A stretch of DNA of 64,000 bases, taken from positions 1 through 64,000 of the forward strand of contig CAYWPG010000017.1 of assembly GCA_964460035.1 (NCBI GenBank), given 5' to 3'. Position 1 is the stretch's first letter. Every line of letters starts with the position of its first letter. Below, piece by piece: positions 1 through 8,244 of the stretch. The translations under genes and the position numbers were made by a program. The stretch comes from CAYWPG01 sp964460035 (GTDB lineage: Bacteria; Pseudomonadota; Gammaproteobacteria; Nitrococcales; AK92). The notes beneath the pieces were generated by a model. That model saw nothing but the letters and a program-made list of their open reading frames with translations. It made no database searches and had not been told where the DNA came from.

Positions 1-579
1 CTTCATCTCGTGGTAGAAGTCGTTACCCTCGCGGGTACGCTCGCCCACACCGGCGAACACCGAGTAACCCGAGTGCTCGATCGCGATGTTGCGGATGAGC
101 TCCATCATGTTCACGGTCTTGCCGACGCCGGCGCCACCGAACAGACCGACCTTACCGCCCTTCGCGAACGGGCAAATCAAGTCAATCACCTTGATGCCGG
201 TTTCCAGCAACTCAGTGCTGGCCGCCTGCTCTTCGAACGAAGGCGCTGCACGGTGAATCGGCATCTTGGTCTCGGCGCCGATTTCGCCCTGCTCGTCAAT
301 GGGATTGCCCAGCACGTCCATGATGCGGCCCAGAGTCTTGGGACCGACCGGAACCGTGATCGGTCCGCCGGTGTTGGTGACCCCCAGACCACGCTTCAGG
401 CCGTCGGTGCTACCCATGGCGATGGTGCGGACGATGCCGTCGCCGATCTGTTGCTGCACCTCCAACGTCAGCCCGGCATCGTTCACGACCAGGGCATCGT
501 AAACCTTCGGCACGGCGTCCCGCGGGAACTCTACGTCCACGACGGCGCCGATGATCTGGACAATGTTTCCTGAACTCAT
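1..579 (-). CDS. atpD: ATP synthase F1 subunit beta, partial (N-terminal part)
   Basis: This is the N-terminal 193 residues of the catalytic beta subunit of the F1Fo ATP synthase; the rest lies beyond the left edge of the window. The Walker A loop GGAGVGKT is at residues 148-155, and the stretch ends in the conserved GERTREGNDFYHEM segment. The ATG at 579 follows an AGAGGA ribosome-binding site. It lies 47 bases downstream of atpG as the last visible gene of the ATP synthase operon; atpC would be expected further left. No disruption is seen. Confidence 0.97.
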   Translation of the reverse strand, partial: MSSGNIVQIIGAVVDVEFPRDAVPKVYDALVVNDAGLTLEVQQQIGDGIVRTIAMGSTDGLKRGLGVTNTGGPITVPVGPKTLGRIMDVLGNPIDEQGEIGAETKMPIHRAAPSFEEQAASTELLETGIKVIDLICPFAKGGKVGLFGGAGVGKTVNMMELIRNIAIEHSGYSVFAGVGERTREGNDFYHEMK

Positions 580-626
580 ACCCCAGTCCTCTTCGCGAAT
601 TTCTAAATTCGGCCAGGCGGCGGCGC

Positions 627-1490
627 TTAGCCCACGGCCTCGGCGCCAGCAACAATTTCAGACAACTCGGTGGTGATCGCCGCTTGACGCGCCTTGTTAT
701 AAGCGAGCTGCAGCTCGTCGATGAGAGTGCCGGCATTGTCCGACGCTGCCTTCATCGCCACCATGCGTGCCGCCTGCTCGCTGGCGATGTTCTCTACCAC
801 CGCCCGGTAGACGAGCGACTCGACATAGCGGAACAGCAACTGATCCAGCACCTCTTGTGGGCTCGGCTCGTAGATGTAGTCCCAGGCGTGGGTTTGCTCG
901 AGATCTTTACTTGGCTGCAGGGGAAGAAGCGTCTCCATCTTCGGCGCCTGCGTCATCGTATTGACGAACTCGTTATAGCAAATCACCAGCTGATCGAGCC
1001 GCCCTTCGCGGTAGGCGTCGAGCATCACCTTGACGGTACCGATCAGGTCGCTGATACGCGGCGTGTCGCCCAGGCCGGACGCCTGGGCGACCAAGCCGCC
1101 TTTCAGACGGCTAAGGAACTGAACGCCTTTATTGCCGATGGCGCATAGATCCACTTCCACACCCGCCGCCTCGTGATCGCGCAGCCGCGGCAGCAGCATG
1201 CGGAACAAGTTGGCGTTGAGACCACCGGCTAGCCCGCGATCGCTGGTAACGACGATGTAGCCGACCCGTTTCACTTCCCGTTGTTCCAGGAAGGGATGCT
1301 GGTAGTCAGTGTTGGCCATCGCCAAGTGACCGATCACGTTACGGATCTTCTCCGCATACGGACGAGCCGCCGCCATGCGTTGCTGTGCGGTCCGCATCTT
1401 GCTCGCCGCCACCATTTCCATGGCACGAGTGATCTTCTGCGTGTTCTGCACGCTGCGGATCTGACTGCGGATCTCTTTTGCGCCAGCCAT
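627..1490 (-). CDS. atpG: ATP synthase F1 subunit gamma
   Basis: This is the 287-residue central stalk subunit that couples rotation of the c-ring to catalysis in the alpha3-beta3 head. The N-terminus MAGAKEIRSQI and the C-terminal helix, rich in small residues and ending near TTELSEIVAGAEA, are typical for the family, and the length is normal. It sits between atpA and atpD in the standard operon order. An AGGAGCTCC sequence, read on the minus strand, precedes the ATG at 1490. Confidence 0.97.
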   Translation of the reverse strand: MAGAKEIRSQIRSVQNTQKITRAMEMVAASKMRTAQQRMAAARPYAEKIRNVIGHLAMANTDYQHPFLEQREVKRVGYIVVTSDRGLAGGLNANLFRMLLPRLRDHEAAGVEVDLCAIGNKGVQFLSRLKGGLVAQASGLGDTPRISDLIGTVKVMLDAYREGRLDQLVICYNEFVNTMTQAPKMETLLPLQPSKDLEQTHAWDYIYEPSPQEVLDQLLFRYVESLVYRAVVENIASEQAARMVAMKAASDNAGTLIDELQLAYNKARQAAITTELSEIVAGAEAVG

Positions 1491-1524
1491 TGGAGCTCCT
1501 CGCTATCGCTTGTACTTATGCGCC

Positions 1525-3066
1525 TTACCAGGTCCCCGTGGACTTGAAGTCCTCGATCACCTTGCGCAGACCCTGCAAGATCTCGTCGGTGTAAGCACCG
1601 GTCTCGTTGATCTGCTTCATCAGGTCCCCGGCCTGACTCTTGAGCGCATCGTGCAAGCCGCGCTCGAACGAACCGATCTTGTTCAGCTCGATATCGTCCA
1701 GGTAGCCCTCGTTGGCTGCGTACAGCGAGATTGCCATCTCAGCGACGCTCAGCGGCGAGTACTGCGGCTGCTTCATCAGCTCGGTAACGCGCTGACCGCG
1801 CTCGAGCTGCTTGCGGGTGGCTTCGTCCAGGTCCGAGGCGAACTGCGAGAACGCAGCCAGCTCCCGGTACTGGGCCAGTGCCAGTCGCACACCGCCGCCG
1901 AGCTTCTGAATGATCTTCGTCTGGGCGGCACCGCCGACTCGGGAAACCGAGATACCCGCGTTGATAGCCGGACGAATACCGGCGTTGAACAGGTCGGTCT
2001 CCAGGAAGATCTGGCCGTCGGTAATCGAGATCACGTTGGTCGGAACGAACGCGGAAACGTCGCCGGCCTGGGTCTCGATGATGGGCAGTGCGGTAAGCGA
2101 GCCGGTCTTGCCCTTCACCTCGCCGTTCGTCATCTTCTCCACGTAGTCGGCGTTCACGCGCGCAGCGCGCTCGAGCAGACGAGAGTGCAGATAGAAGACG
2201 TCGCCCGGATACGCTTCGCGCCCCGGCGGACGACGCAGCAGCAAGGAAATCTGCCGGTACGCGACAGCCTGCTTGGACAGGTCGTCGTAGACGATCAGCG
2301 CATCCTCGCCGCGGTCGCGGAAGTACTCGCCCATGGCGCAGCCTGCGTAAGGAGCGATGTACTGCATGGCAGCACTATCGGCAGCCCCAGCTGCAACCAC
2401 GATGGTATGCTCCATCGCGCCGTGCTCTTCCAGCTTGCGCACCACGGATGCGATCGAGCTGTTCTTCTGCCCGATAGCAACGTAGATGCACTTAATACCT
2501 GTGCCCTTCTGGTTGATGATCGCATCGATCGCGACAGCGGTCTTACCGGTCTGGCGGTCGCCAATGATGAGCTCACGCTGGCCGCGGCCGATCGGCACCA
2601 TGGAGTCGATGGCCTTGAGACCGGTCTGCACCGGCTGGTCTACCGACTGACGAGCGATGACACCCGGGGCGATCTTCTCTACCGGGGAAGTCATCGTTGC
2701 TTCGATCGGGCCCTTGCCGTCGAGCGGGTTACCGAGCGCATCGACAACACGGCCGAGCAGCGCTTCGCCAACCGGTACTTCGAGAATACGACCGGTGCAG
2801 CGGGCCCAGTCGCCTTCGGAGAGGTGCAGGTAGTCGCCAAGAATCACGACACCGACGGAGTCGCGCTCGAGGTTCAGCGCCATGCCGAAGGTATTGCCGG
2901 GGAATTCCAGCATCTCGCCCTGCATAACGTCAGCCAGGCCGGCGACGCGCACGATGCCGTCCGTAACCGACACAACCGTGCCTTCGTTGCGGGCTTCGGC
3001 GACGGCATCGAAGTTTTCGATGCGCTTTCTAATGATCTCGCTAATTTCCGAAGCTTTAAGTTGCAT
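1525..3066 (-). CDS. atpA: ATP synthase F1 subunit alpha
   Basis: This is the 513-residue non-catalytic nucleotide-binding subunit of F1. It starts MQLKASEISEIIRKRIE, carries the Walker A sequence GDRQTGKTAV near residue 170, and has the VYDDLSKQAVAYR segment of the family. Length and order (atpH-atpA-atpG) are standard. The gap of 12 bases to atpH suggests coupled translation. Long open frames on the opposite strand are shadows caused by GC-rich codon use. Confidence 0.98.
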   Translation of the reverse strand: MQLKASEISEIIRKRIENFDAVAEARNEGTVVSVTDGIVRVAGLADVMQGEMLEFPGNTFGMALNLERDSVGVVILGDYLHLSEGDWARCTGRILEVPVGEALLGRVVDALGNPLDGKGPIEATMTSPVEKIAPGVIARQSVDQPVQTGLKAIDSMVPIGRGQRELIIGDRQTGKTAVAIDAIINQKGTGIKCIYVAIGQKNSSIASVVRKLEEHGAMEHTIVVAAGAADSAAMQYIAPYAGCAMGEYFRDRGEDALIVYDDLSKQAVAYRQISLLLRRPPGREAYPGDVFYLHSRLLERAARVNADYVEKMTNGEVKGKTGSLTALPIIETQAGDVSAFVPTNVISITDGQIFLETDLFNAGIRPAINAGISVSRVGGAAQTKIIQKLGGGVRLALAQYRELAAFSQFASDLDEATRKQLERGQRVTELMKQPQYSPLSVAEMAISLYAANEGYLDDIELNKIGSFERGLHDALKSQAGDLMKQINETGAYTDEILQGLRKVIEDFKSTGTW

Positions 3067-3078
3067 TGGAATATCCCC

Positions 3079-3615
3079 TTAACGGTTCAACCCGGCGGCT
3101 AGGCGCTCGAGACGGCCGCGCACCGAACCATCGATAACCAGATCGCCGGCGCGGATTACCGCGCCGCCCAGCAAGCTCTCGTCGATCTCGCTGGTCAAGG
3201 TCACCTTACGGTTCAGGCGCTTGCCGAGCGCTTCGGCAATCTTCTCCTGCGCAGCGGAGTCCACCGGCTGCGCGCTGATCAGACGCGCCTGCAGCGTCCG
3301 CTCCGCATCGTCACGCAACTTCGCGAACTGTGCGTAGATCTCCGGAAGCAGGTGCAGCCGCCGGTTCTCTGCCAGCAGCCTGATGAAGTTGCGGCCTTGG
3401 TCGCTCAGCTTGTCGCCGCATACGGCGAGGACTATCTCCTCCAGCTGCGCTGGGGAGTAGCGTGGACTGACCAGCAATCCGTGCATGAAGCCGTCTTTCG
3501 CCACCGCGGCGGCGAATTCGAGCTGCTCCGACCATTGCGCCAGCTGGCCGGTATCCCTAGCCAGCTGGTAGACCGCTTGCGCGTAGGGTCGCGCGATTGT
3601 GCCTAGTTCCGCCAT
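3079..3615 (-). CDS. atpH: ATP synthase F1 subunit delta
   Basis: This 178-residue subunit attaches the F1 head to the b-subunit stator. It begins MAELGTIARPYAQAVY, with the helical N-terminal domain that binds alpha, and ends in the ELIDGSVRGRLERLA-like C-terminal region seen in OSCP/delta proteins (here DLVIDGSVRGRLERL). It lies between atpF and atpA with short gaps, in normal operon order. Confidence 0.96.
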   Translation of the reverse strand: MAELGTIARPYAQAVYQLARDTGQLAQWSEQLEFAAAVAKDGFMHGLLVSPRYSPAQLEEIVLAVCGDKLSDQGRNFIRLLAENRRLHLLPEIYAQFAKLRDDAERTLQARLISAQPVDSAAQEKIAEALGKRLNRKVTLTSEIDESLLGGAVIRAGDLVIDGSVRGRLERLAAGLNR

Positions 3616-3626
3616 GGTGATCCGCC

Positions 3627-4097
3627 TTACAGTTGCTTGGCCAGCTCGTTGAGCATGTCGTTATGCGCCGAAGCATCGACCTCGCGCTCGAGCACTTTGG
3701 TTGCGCCCATGATGGCGAGGGTAACGACCTGCCCGCGCAGCTCTGCCTTGGCCTGGTTGAGCTCCTGCTGGATCATGGCCTGCGCCGCAGCCAGCTGACG
3801 CTCGCCTTCCTCTCGTGCGGCGGTCTGAGCCTCAGCCACCAGTTCCTCGCCGCGCTTGGTGGCCTGGGCGAGTATGTCGGCAGCCTGCTGACGCGCTTCC
3901 TTGAGGATCTCAGCGGCCCGCTCCTGGGCCAGGTTGAGGTCCTGCAGGCCACGCTCCGCCGCGGCCAGGCCATCAGCGATCTTTTGCTGACGATCTTGCA
4001 TGGCGCGGTTGAGCAGCGGCCATACGAACTTCATCGTGAACCAGACGAACAGCGCGAACGCGATCAACTGGCCGATCAGGGTGGCATTGATACTCAC
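3627..4097 (-). CDS. atpF: ATP synthase Fo subunit b
   Basis: This 156-residue stator subunit has one N-terminal membrane helix (about residues 6-26, starting MSINATLIGQLIAFALFVW). A long charged coiled coil follows, rich in Ala, Glu, Gln and Arg, and runs to the C-terminus. The length matches the E. coli protein. Only one b gene is present, as expected for a non-phototrophic-type bacterial operon; there is no b-prime. Confidence 0.97.
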   Translation of the reverse strand: MSINATLIGQLIAFALFVWFTMKFVWPLLNRAMQDRQQKIADGLAAAERGLQDLNLAQERAAEILKEARQQAADILAQATKRGEELVAEAQTAAREEGERQLAAAQAMIQQELNQAKAELRGQVVTLAIMGATKVLEREVDASAHNDMLNELAKQL

Positions 4098-4136
4098 GCC
4101 ATCACCTCCCGTTTGGATTCAATGGATCGGCCGAGC

Positions 4137-4421
4137 TTAGCCAGCTGCTTGAATGACGGCGTCCAGGAACGGGTTGGCGAAGGTGAAGAACAGCGCAATA
4201 CCGATACCGATCATGGACACGGCGTCGAGCAGACCGGCCAGCAGGAACATGCGGCCCTGCAGCATCGGAGCGACTTCAGGCTGACGCGCGATGCTCTCGA
4301 GGAAACGACCGCCCATGAGAGCAAAGCCGAACGCGGTGCCGATAGCGCCAGCGGCAACGATGATGGCGACGGCGATGATGGTGACGCCCTGCACCTGGGC
4401 GATGAGAGCTGCAAGTTCCAT
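4137..4421 (-). CDS. atpE: ATP synthase Fo subunit c
   Basis: This 94-residue proteolipid has two membrane helices joined by the polar loop RQPEVAPML. The ion-binding carboxylate is the Asp in LLAGLLDAVSMIG of helix 2. Helix 1 lacks the Gln that marks sodium-binding c subunits, so proton coupling is likely. I chose the ATG at 4421 because a perfect GGAGGT sits five bases upstream; an in-frame TTG at 4433 overlaps that site and is less likely. Confidence 0.96.
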   Translation of the reverse strand: MELAALIAQVQGVTIIAVAIIVAAGAIGTAFGFALMGGRFLESIARQPEVAPMLQGRMFLLAGLLDAVSMIGIGIALFFTFANPFLDAVIQAAG

Positions 4422-4463
4422 GGTAACCTCCAAAGGCTCAGTGATGGACAGGGAAAACAGCGG

Positions 4464-5288
4464 TTAGTGGTGGTCTTCCGGCAGCGTCATGCTGAGGTAG
4501 ACGATGGAAAGCATCATAAAAATGAACGCCTGCAACGGGATCACCAGAATATGGAAAATCGCCCAGGCGGTGGCCAAAAGGACCTGCGGAATCATCAAGG
4601 CGATGGTACCGACGCTGAACAGGTCTTTCAGGCCCGCACTCAGGGTAAAAATAGCAATCAGAATAAAAATCAGTTCCGCGGCGTAGAGGTTACCGAACAG
4701 TCGCAGCGACAACGAGATGGTGCGCGCGAACTGCTCCACCAGGTACAGAACGAAGTTGAAGGGAGCAAGCCAGACGCCGAACGGATGGGTGAACATGTGC
4801 TTGACGTAACCGCCAGCACCTTGGTTCTTGATGCTGTACACGATGACCAGGAACAACACGCCAAGCGACAGCGCGAACGTGGTGTTCAGGTTCACCGTCG
4901 GCAGAACCTTGAAGTACTCGACGCCCATAGCGGCCATGGTGTTCGGTACCAGATCGATGGGGATCAGGTCCATCAGGTTCATCAGGAAGATCCAGACGAA
5001 CAAGGTCAGGGCCAGCGGTGCGATGAGTTTGCTCTTACCCTGGTAAGTCTCCTTGACCAGACCGTCGACGAATTCGACCAGGGTCTCGATGAAGTTCTGA
5101 AATCCCCCAGGCACGCCGGTAGTGGCGCGGCGGGCAGCGTAGTAGAAAATGCCGCAGAACAGTGCGCCGAGGAGATAGGAAATGATCAAGGTGTCGAGAT
5201 GGAAGGTCCAGAACCCCTCACCGACGTACAAATGTGTAAGGTGGTGCAGGATGTAGTCGGTCGCGTTGACGGAGCTTTCTGTCGCCAT
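4464..5288 (-). CDS. atpB: ATP synthase Fo subunit a
   Basis: This 274-residue multi-spanning subunit forms the proton half-channels. The essential Arg is in SLSLRLFGNLYAAE, and a second conserved block near the C-terminus contains the PLQAFIFMML segment. Its extended N-terminus is common in Gammaproteobacteria. It lies directly after atpI and before atpE. Confidence 0.97.
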   Translation of the reverse strand: MATESSVNATDYILHHLTHLYVGEGFWTFHLDTLIISYLLGALFCGIFYYAARRATTGVPGGFQNFIETLVEFVDGLVKETYQGKSKLIAPLALTLFVWIFLMNLMDLIPIDLVPNTMAAMGVEYFKVLPTVNLNTTFALSLGVLFLVIVYSIKNQGAGGYVKHMFTHPFGVWLAPFNFVLYLVEQFARTISLSLRLFGNLYAAELIFILIAIFTLSAGLKDLFSVGTIALMIPQVLLATAWAIFHILVIPLQAFIFMMLSIVYLSMTLPEDHH

Positions 5289-5303
5289 TCTTACCTTCCG
5301 CTG

Positions 5304-5660
5304 CTAACCGGTGCGCTGGAACAGCGCGAACCAGGACACCATCAGAGCCAAAATGTACGTAATGATCAGAGGCAGAAAATTCGCGTGAAAGACGGGGATG
5401 AAAACCGAGAACAGCACCACCGTCAGCGCAAATTTTGCCGCCTCCCCCACATACAGTGCCCGCACCATCGCCTGCGGCGAGCGTTGTGCACGCCGTGAGA
5501 ACATCCTCCAGGCCAGCATGAGAGTTGGCACCAGGGCGACCACGCCGCCTGCCGAGGCAGCCTGGCCGGCCCGCGCATCGATTAAGATCCACCAGATTGC
5601 GGCGCTCGCTAGGACGACGAAGAGTTGCCCTACCACAACCCTCGCGACAGTCGGATGCAT
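5304..5660 (-). CDS. atpI: ATP synthase assembly protein AtpI
   Basis: This 118-residue protein has four predicted membrane segments and is the first gene of the ATP synthase operon. AtpI/UncI proteins are thought to help assemble the c-ring. Family assignment rests mainly on size, hydrophobic pattern and position; the sequence itself is weakly conserved. It starts MHPTVARVVVGQL. A good sigma70 promoter lies about 100 bases upstream. Confidence 0.85.
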   Translation of the reverse strand: MHPTVARVVVGQLFVVLASAAIWWILIDARAGQAASAGGVVALVPTLMLAWRMFSRRAQRSPQAMVRALYVGEAAKFALTVVLFSVFIPVFHANFLPLIITYILALMVSWFALFQRTG

Positions 5661-5762
5661 GCGCTACAACCCCGTAGACTTGGGCCGGCTGCCAGTCAGC
5701 CCCGCCTTGGCAGCAGGGCCGTAGGCTGGGCTAGTGAGCAGGCGGGTCGATGTCAGGCGCGG

Positions 5763-5791
5763 AGTATAAAGATTAGCCAATAGGGGGTCAA
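5763..5791 (-). promoter_or_regulatory. Predicted sigma70 promoter of the ATP synthase operon
   Basis: Read on the minus strand there is TTGACC (5791-5786), a 17-base spacer and TATACT (5768-5763). It lies about 100 bases before the atpI start and points into the operon. The boxes match the consensus at five of six positions each. No other strong promoter was seen between parB and atpI. Confidence 0.75.
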
Positions 5792-5835
5792 CGATCTGCG
5801 TGGTCGTCTTTCACATCTTCGGCGATCCGGGCCTA

Positions 5836-5858
5836 CGGCACCCGCTCGCTAGGTGCCG
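5836..5858 (-). terminator. Possible stem-loop downstream of parB
   Basis: CGGCACC (5836-5842) pairs perfectly with GGTGCCG (5852-5858) around a nine-base loop, about 28 bases beyond the parB stop. No U-tract follows, so a Rho-independent terminator is doubtful. Confidence 0.3.
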
Positions 5859-5885
5859 GCAAACCACGGATGCGCTTCGCGGGGC

Positions 5886-6752
5886 TCAACGAATCCGTTC
5901 GATGATACCGTCCAGCTCGTCGAGGCTGCTGTAGTGAATGACGAGCTTGCCGCGCCCCCGCTGTTCCTGCTGGATCTTTACGGCAGCACCGAGACGTTCG
6001 GAAAGATCGTCCTGCAGGCGCCGTATATTCGGATCCAGCTGCCTCGGCGCCGGCTTGGCCTTGGTGCCTTCCTCGACCAGGCGCCGCACCAGGGCTTCCG
6101 TTGCCCGCACGTTCAACCCCCGTGCCACGACCTGCGCCGCGGCCTCGCTCTGCTGCCGCCCGGAAAGCGCCGCTAGGGCACGCGCGTGGCCCATATCGAG
6201 CTGTCCTTGCTCGATATAGCGCTTGACGTCGGGGTTGAGGTCGAGCAGGCGCAGGAGATTGGACACCGATGCACGAGAGCGGCCGACGGCATCGGCGACT
6301 TCCTGATGCGTCATGCCAAAGTCGTCGACCAGCCGCTTGAAGGCGACCGCTTCTTCCAACGGATTGAGATCCTCCCGCTGGATGTTCTCTATCAGAGCGA
6401 CGGCAACGGCAACCTCGTCGGGAACTTCGCGCACGATGGCTGGGATCTCGGCAAGCCCTGCCAGCTGCGCAGCACGCCAGCGGCGCTCGCCGGCGATGAT
6501 TTCGTAACGGTTCTCCTCACCGAGCGGGCGAACCACGATAGGTTGCACGACGCCTTGCGCGCGAATCGAGTCGGCCAGTTCCTGCAGCGCGGCCGGGTCG
6601 AAGTCGGTACGCGGCTGGTAACGACCGCGTTGTAGGTACTCGACCGGCAGTTTGCGCAGCGAAGCGTCATCCCCGGCCGATGCCGTGTCCGCGGTCGCCC
6701 CCAACAGGGCGTCCAGACCACGGCCAAGGCCTCTGCGTTTACCCGCACTCAT
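5886..6752 (-). CDS. parB: Chromosome partitioning protein ParB
   Basis: This 288-residue ParB/Spo0J protein binds parS and spreads as a CTP-dependent clamp to mark the origin region. The N-terminus is MSAGKRRGLGRGLDALL. The CTP-binding segment GERRWRAAQLAGL is present, then the VALIENIQREDLNPLEEA block and a helix-turn-helix (MTHQEVADAVGRSRASVSN), followed by a C-terminal dimerisation domain. It lies 14 bases after parA. The parS-like sites inside mnmG and recF are the likely targets. Confidence 0.97.
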   Translation of the reverse strand: MSAGKRRGLGRGLDALLGATADTASAGDDASLRKLPVEYLQRGRYQPRTDFDPAALQELADSIRAQGVVQPIVVRPLGEENRYEIIAGERRWRAAQLAGLAEIPAIVREVPDEVAVAVALIENIQREDLNPLEEAVAFKRLVDDFGMTHQEVADAVGRSRASVSNLLRLLDLNPDVKRYIEQGQLDMGHARALAALSGRQQSEAAAQVVARGLNVRATEALVRRLVEEGTKAKPAPRQLDPNIRRLQDDLSERLGAAVKIQQEQRGRGKLVIHYSSLDELDGIIERIR

Positions 6753-6766
6753 GGATCTCGTCCTCC

Positions 6767-7558
6767 CTAACTGGCCGCGGACGTCTGTTTGGCGCGCATG
6801 TCGCGGCGGATGATCTCGCTTGCCAGAGCCATATACGCCAAGGCCCCGCGGGAGGTGCGGTCGTATTGAGTTACCGGCAGACCGTGGCTGGGGGCTTCGG
6901 CCAAGCGCACATTGCGCGGGATCATGGTCCGATAGACCTGATCATTGAAGTGTTGGATCAATTGCGCGCCGACCTGATTGGCCAGGTTGTTGCGCGGATC
7001 GTACATAGTGCGTAACAGACCCTCGATCTTCAGATCGCGATTGACCGTTTGCTGAATCCGCTTGATGGTGTTGAGCAGCGCTGTCAGTCCCTCCAATGCG
7101 TAGTACTCGCATTGAATGGGAATAAGCACGCCATGCGCGGCAACCAGCGCATTCACTGTAAGGATGTTGAGCGAGGGCGGACAGTCGACGAGAACGTAAT
7201 CGAAATCGTTTTTTACCCGCGCCAGTTGCAGGCGCAGCCGCTGTTCGCGCCCCTGCGCTTCGAGCAGCGCCACTTCGGCAGCGGTGAGATCGCCGTTGGC
7301 TGGCACCAAAGTGTAGTTCCCGCTTTCCACCGGTACCAGGGCCTCGCGGATGCTGATCTGGTCCATCAGCACCTCGTAACCACTGTAGCGGACATTATCC
7401 TTATCCACACCGGAGCCGACGGTGGCGTTCCCTTGGGGATCGAGATCGACCAGCAACACACGTTTGCGGTTGCCGGCCAATGCCGCCGCCAGGTTAACGC
7501 AGGTGGTCGTTTTGCCAACCCCGCCTTTCTGATTCGTGACCGCTATGATCTTGGCCAT
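6767..7558 (-). CDS. parA: Chromosome partitioning ATPase ParA (Soj)
   Basis: This 263-residue ATPase pairs with ParB for origin segregation. The deviant Walker A motif KGGVGKTT is at residues 11-18 and the second box VDCPPSLNIL lies near the middle. It has no N-terminal DNA-binding extension, so it is the chromosomal type rather than a plasmid type Ia ParA. The order mnmG-rsmG-parA-parB is the usual origin-side arrangement in Gammaproteobacteria. Confidence 0.97.
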   Translation of the reverse strand: MAKIIAVTNQKGGVGKTTTCVNLAAALAGNRKRVLLVDLDPQGNATVGSGVDKDNVRYSGYEVLMDQISIREALVPVESGNYTLVPANGDLTAAEVALLEAQGREQRLRLQLARVKNDFDYVLVDCPPSLNILTVNALVAAHGVLIPIQCEYYALEGLTALLNTIKRIQQTVNRDLKIEGLLRTMYDPRNNLANQVGAQLIQHFNDQVYRTMIPRNVRLAEAPSHGLPVTQYDRTSRGALAYMALASEIIRRDMRAKQTSAAS

Positions 7559-7587
7559 GGCTGATCCGTAGATATGCGCTTGGAGAC

Positions 7588-8244
7588 TCAGGTACCAAGC
7601 CTTAGCTCAAGCAGGTGACGCTCGGCAGCAAGGCCGGGCACCGTGAGCGCGTGGATCATGAGCTTACCGCGTTCGCGGGGAATTTTCCCCACTTCGGTCG
7701 CATCCAAGCGACCTTTCATAGCAAGCAACCGCCCGTCGGGTGCCGCAAGCGGTTGAGTCAATTCGAAGAAAGTATCGGCGGCCGCGAAGGCGCGGGAGAT
7801 GACGGTCTGGAACGGCTGCTCGGGCCGGAAAGCTTCCACCCGGGCTTCAACAACCTCTACGTTGCTCAGCTTCAGCTCCAGCTGGGCTTGGCGCAGAAAG
7901 CGCGTCTTCTTGCCGTTGCTGTCGAGCAATGTCAGGTGTAACTCAGGGCGCGCGATGGCCAGTGGAATCCCCGGCAGGCCAGGCCCTGTACCCACGTCGA
8001 GCACGCGGGGGCCGCGAACATGCGGCAGCACGGCCAGACTATCGAGCAGATGGCGAGTCACCATCTCCTCCGGCTCGCGCACCGCGGAAAGGTTGTACGC
8101 TCGGTTCCATTTCCGGAGCAGCGCCAGGTAAGCCAGCAACGGTGTAGCGATCGCAGCCGGCAAGCCCAAGTCACGCAACCCCGCGTGGAGACGCTGCGCA
8201 ACCGCGGCCGAAAGTGTCTCAGGCACTGCGATGCACCCCTCCAT
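7588..8244 (-). CDS. rsmG: 16S rRNA m7G527 methyltransferase RsmG
   Basis: This 218-residue SAM-dependent methyltransferase (formerly GidB) modifies G527 of 16S rRNA. The SAM-binding motif VLDVGTGPGLPGIPLAI is clear, and VISRAFAAADTFF is the conserved C-terminal motif. The start is uncertain: ATG at 8244 overlaps the end of mnmG by 26 bases, while an in-frame GTG at 8226 would overlap by 8. It is cotranscribed with mnmG. Confidence 0.95.
   Translation of the reverse strand: MEGCIAVPETLSAAVAQRLHAGLRDLGLPAAIATPLLAYLALLRKWNRAYNLSAVREPEEMVTRHLLDSLAVLPHVRGPRVLDVGTGPGLPGIPLAIARPELHLTLLDSNGKKTRFLRQAQLELKLSNVEVVEARVEAFRPEQPFQTVISRAFAAADTFFELTQPLAAPDGRLLAMKGRLDATEVGKIPRERGKLMIHALTVPGLAAERHLLELRLGT

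Noticed and set aside
1510..5498. Long plus-strand frames of about 530 and 621 codons opposite atpA and atpF-E-B
   Set aside because: They are exact shadows of conserved minus-strand genes, caused by GC-rich third positions; the peptides have no recognisable features.
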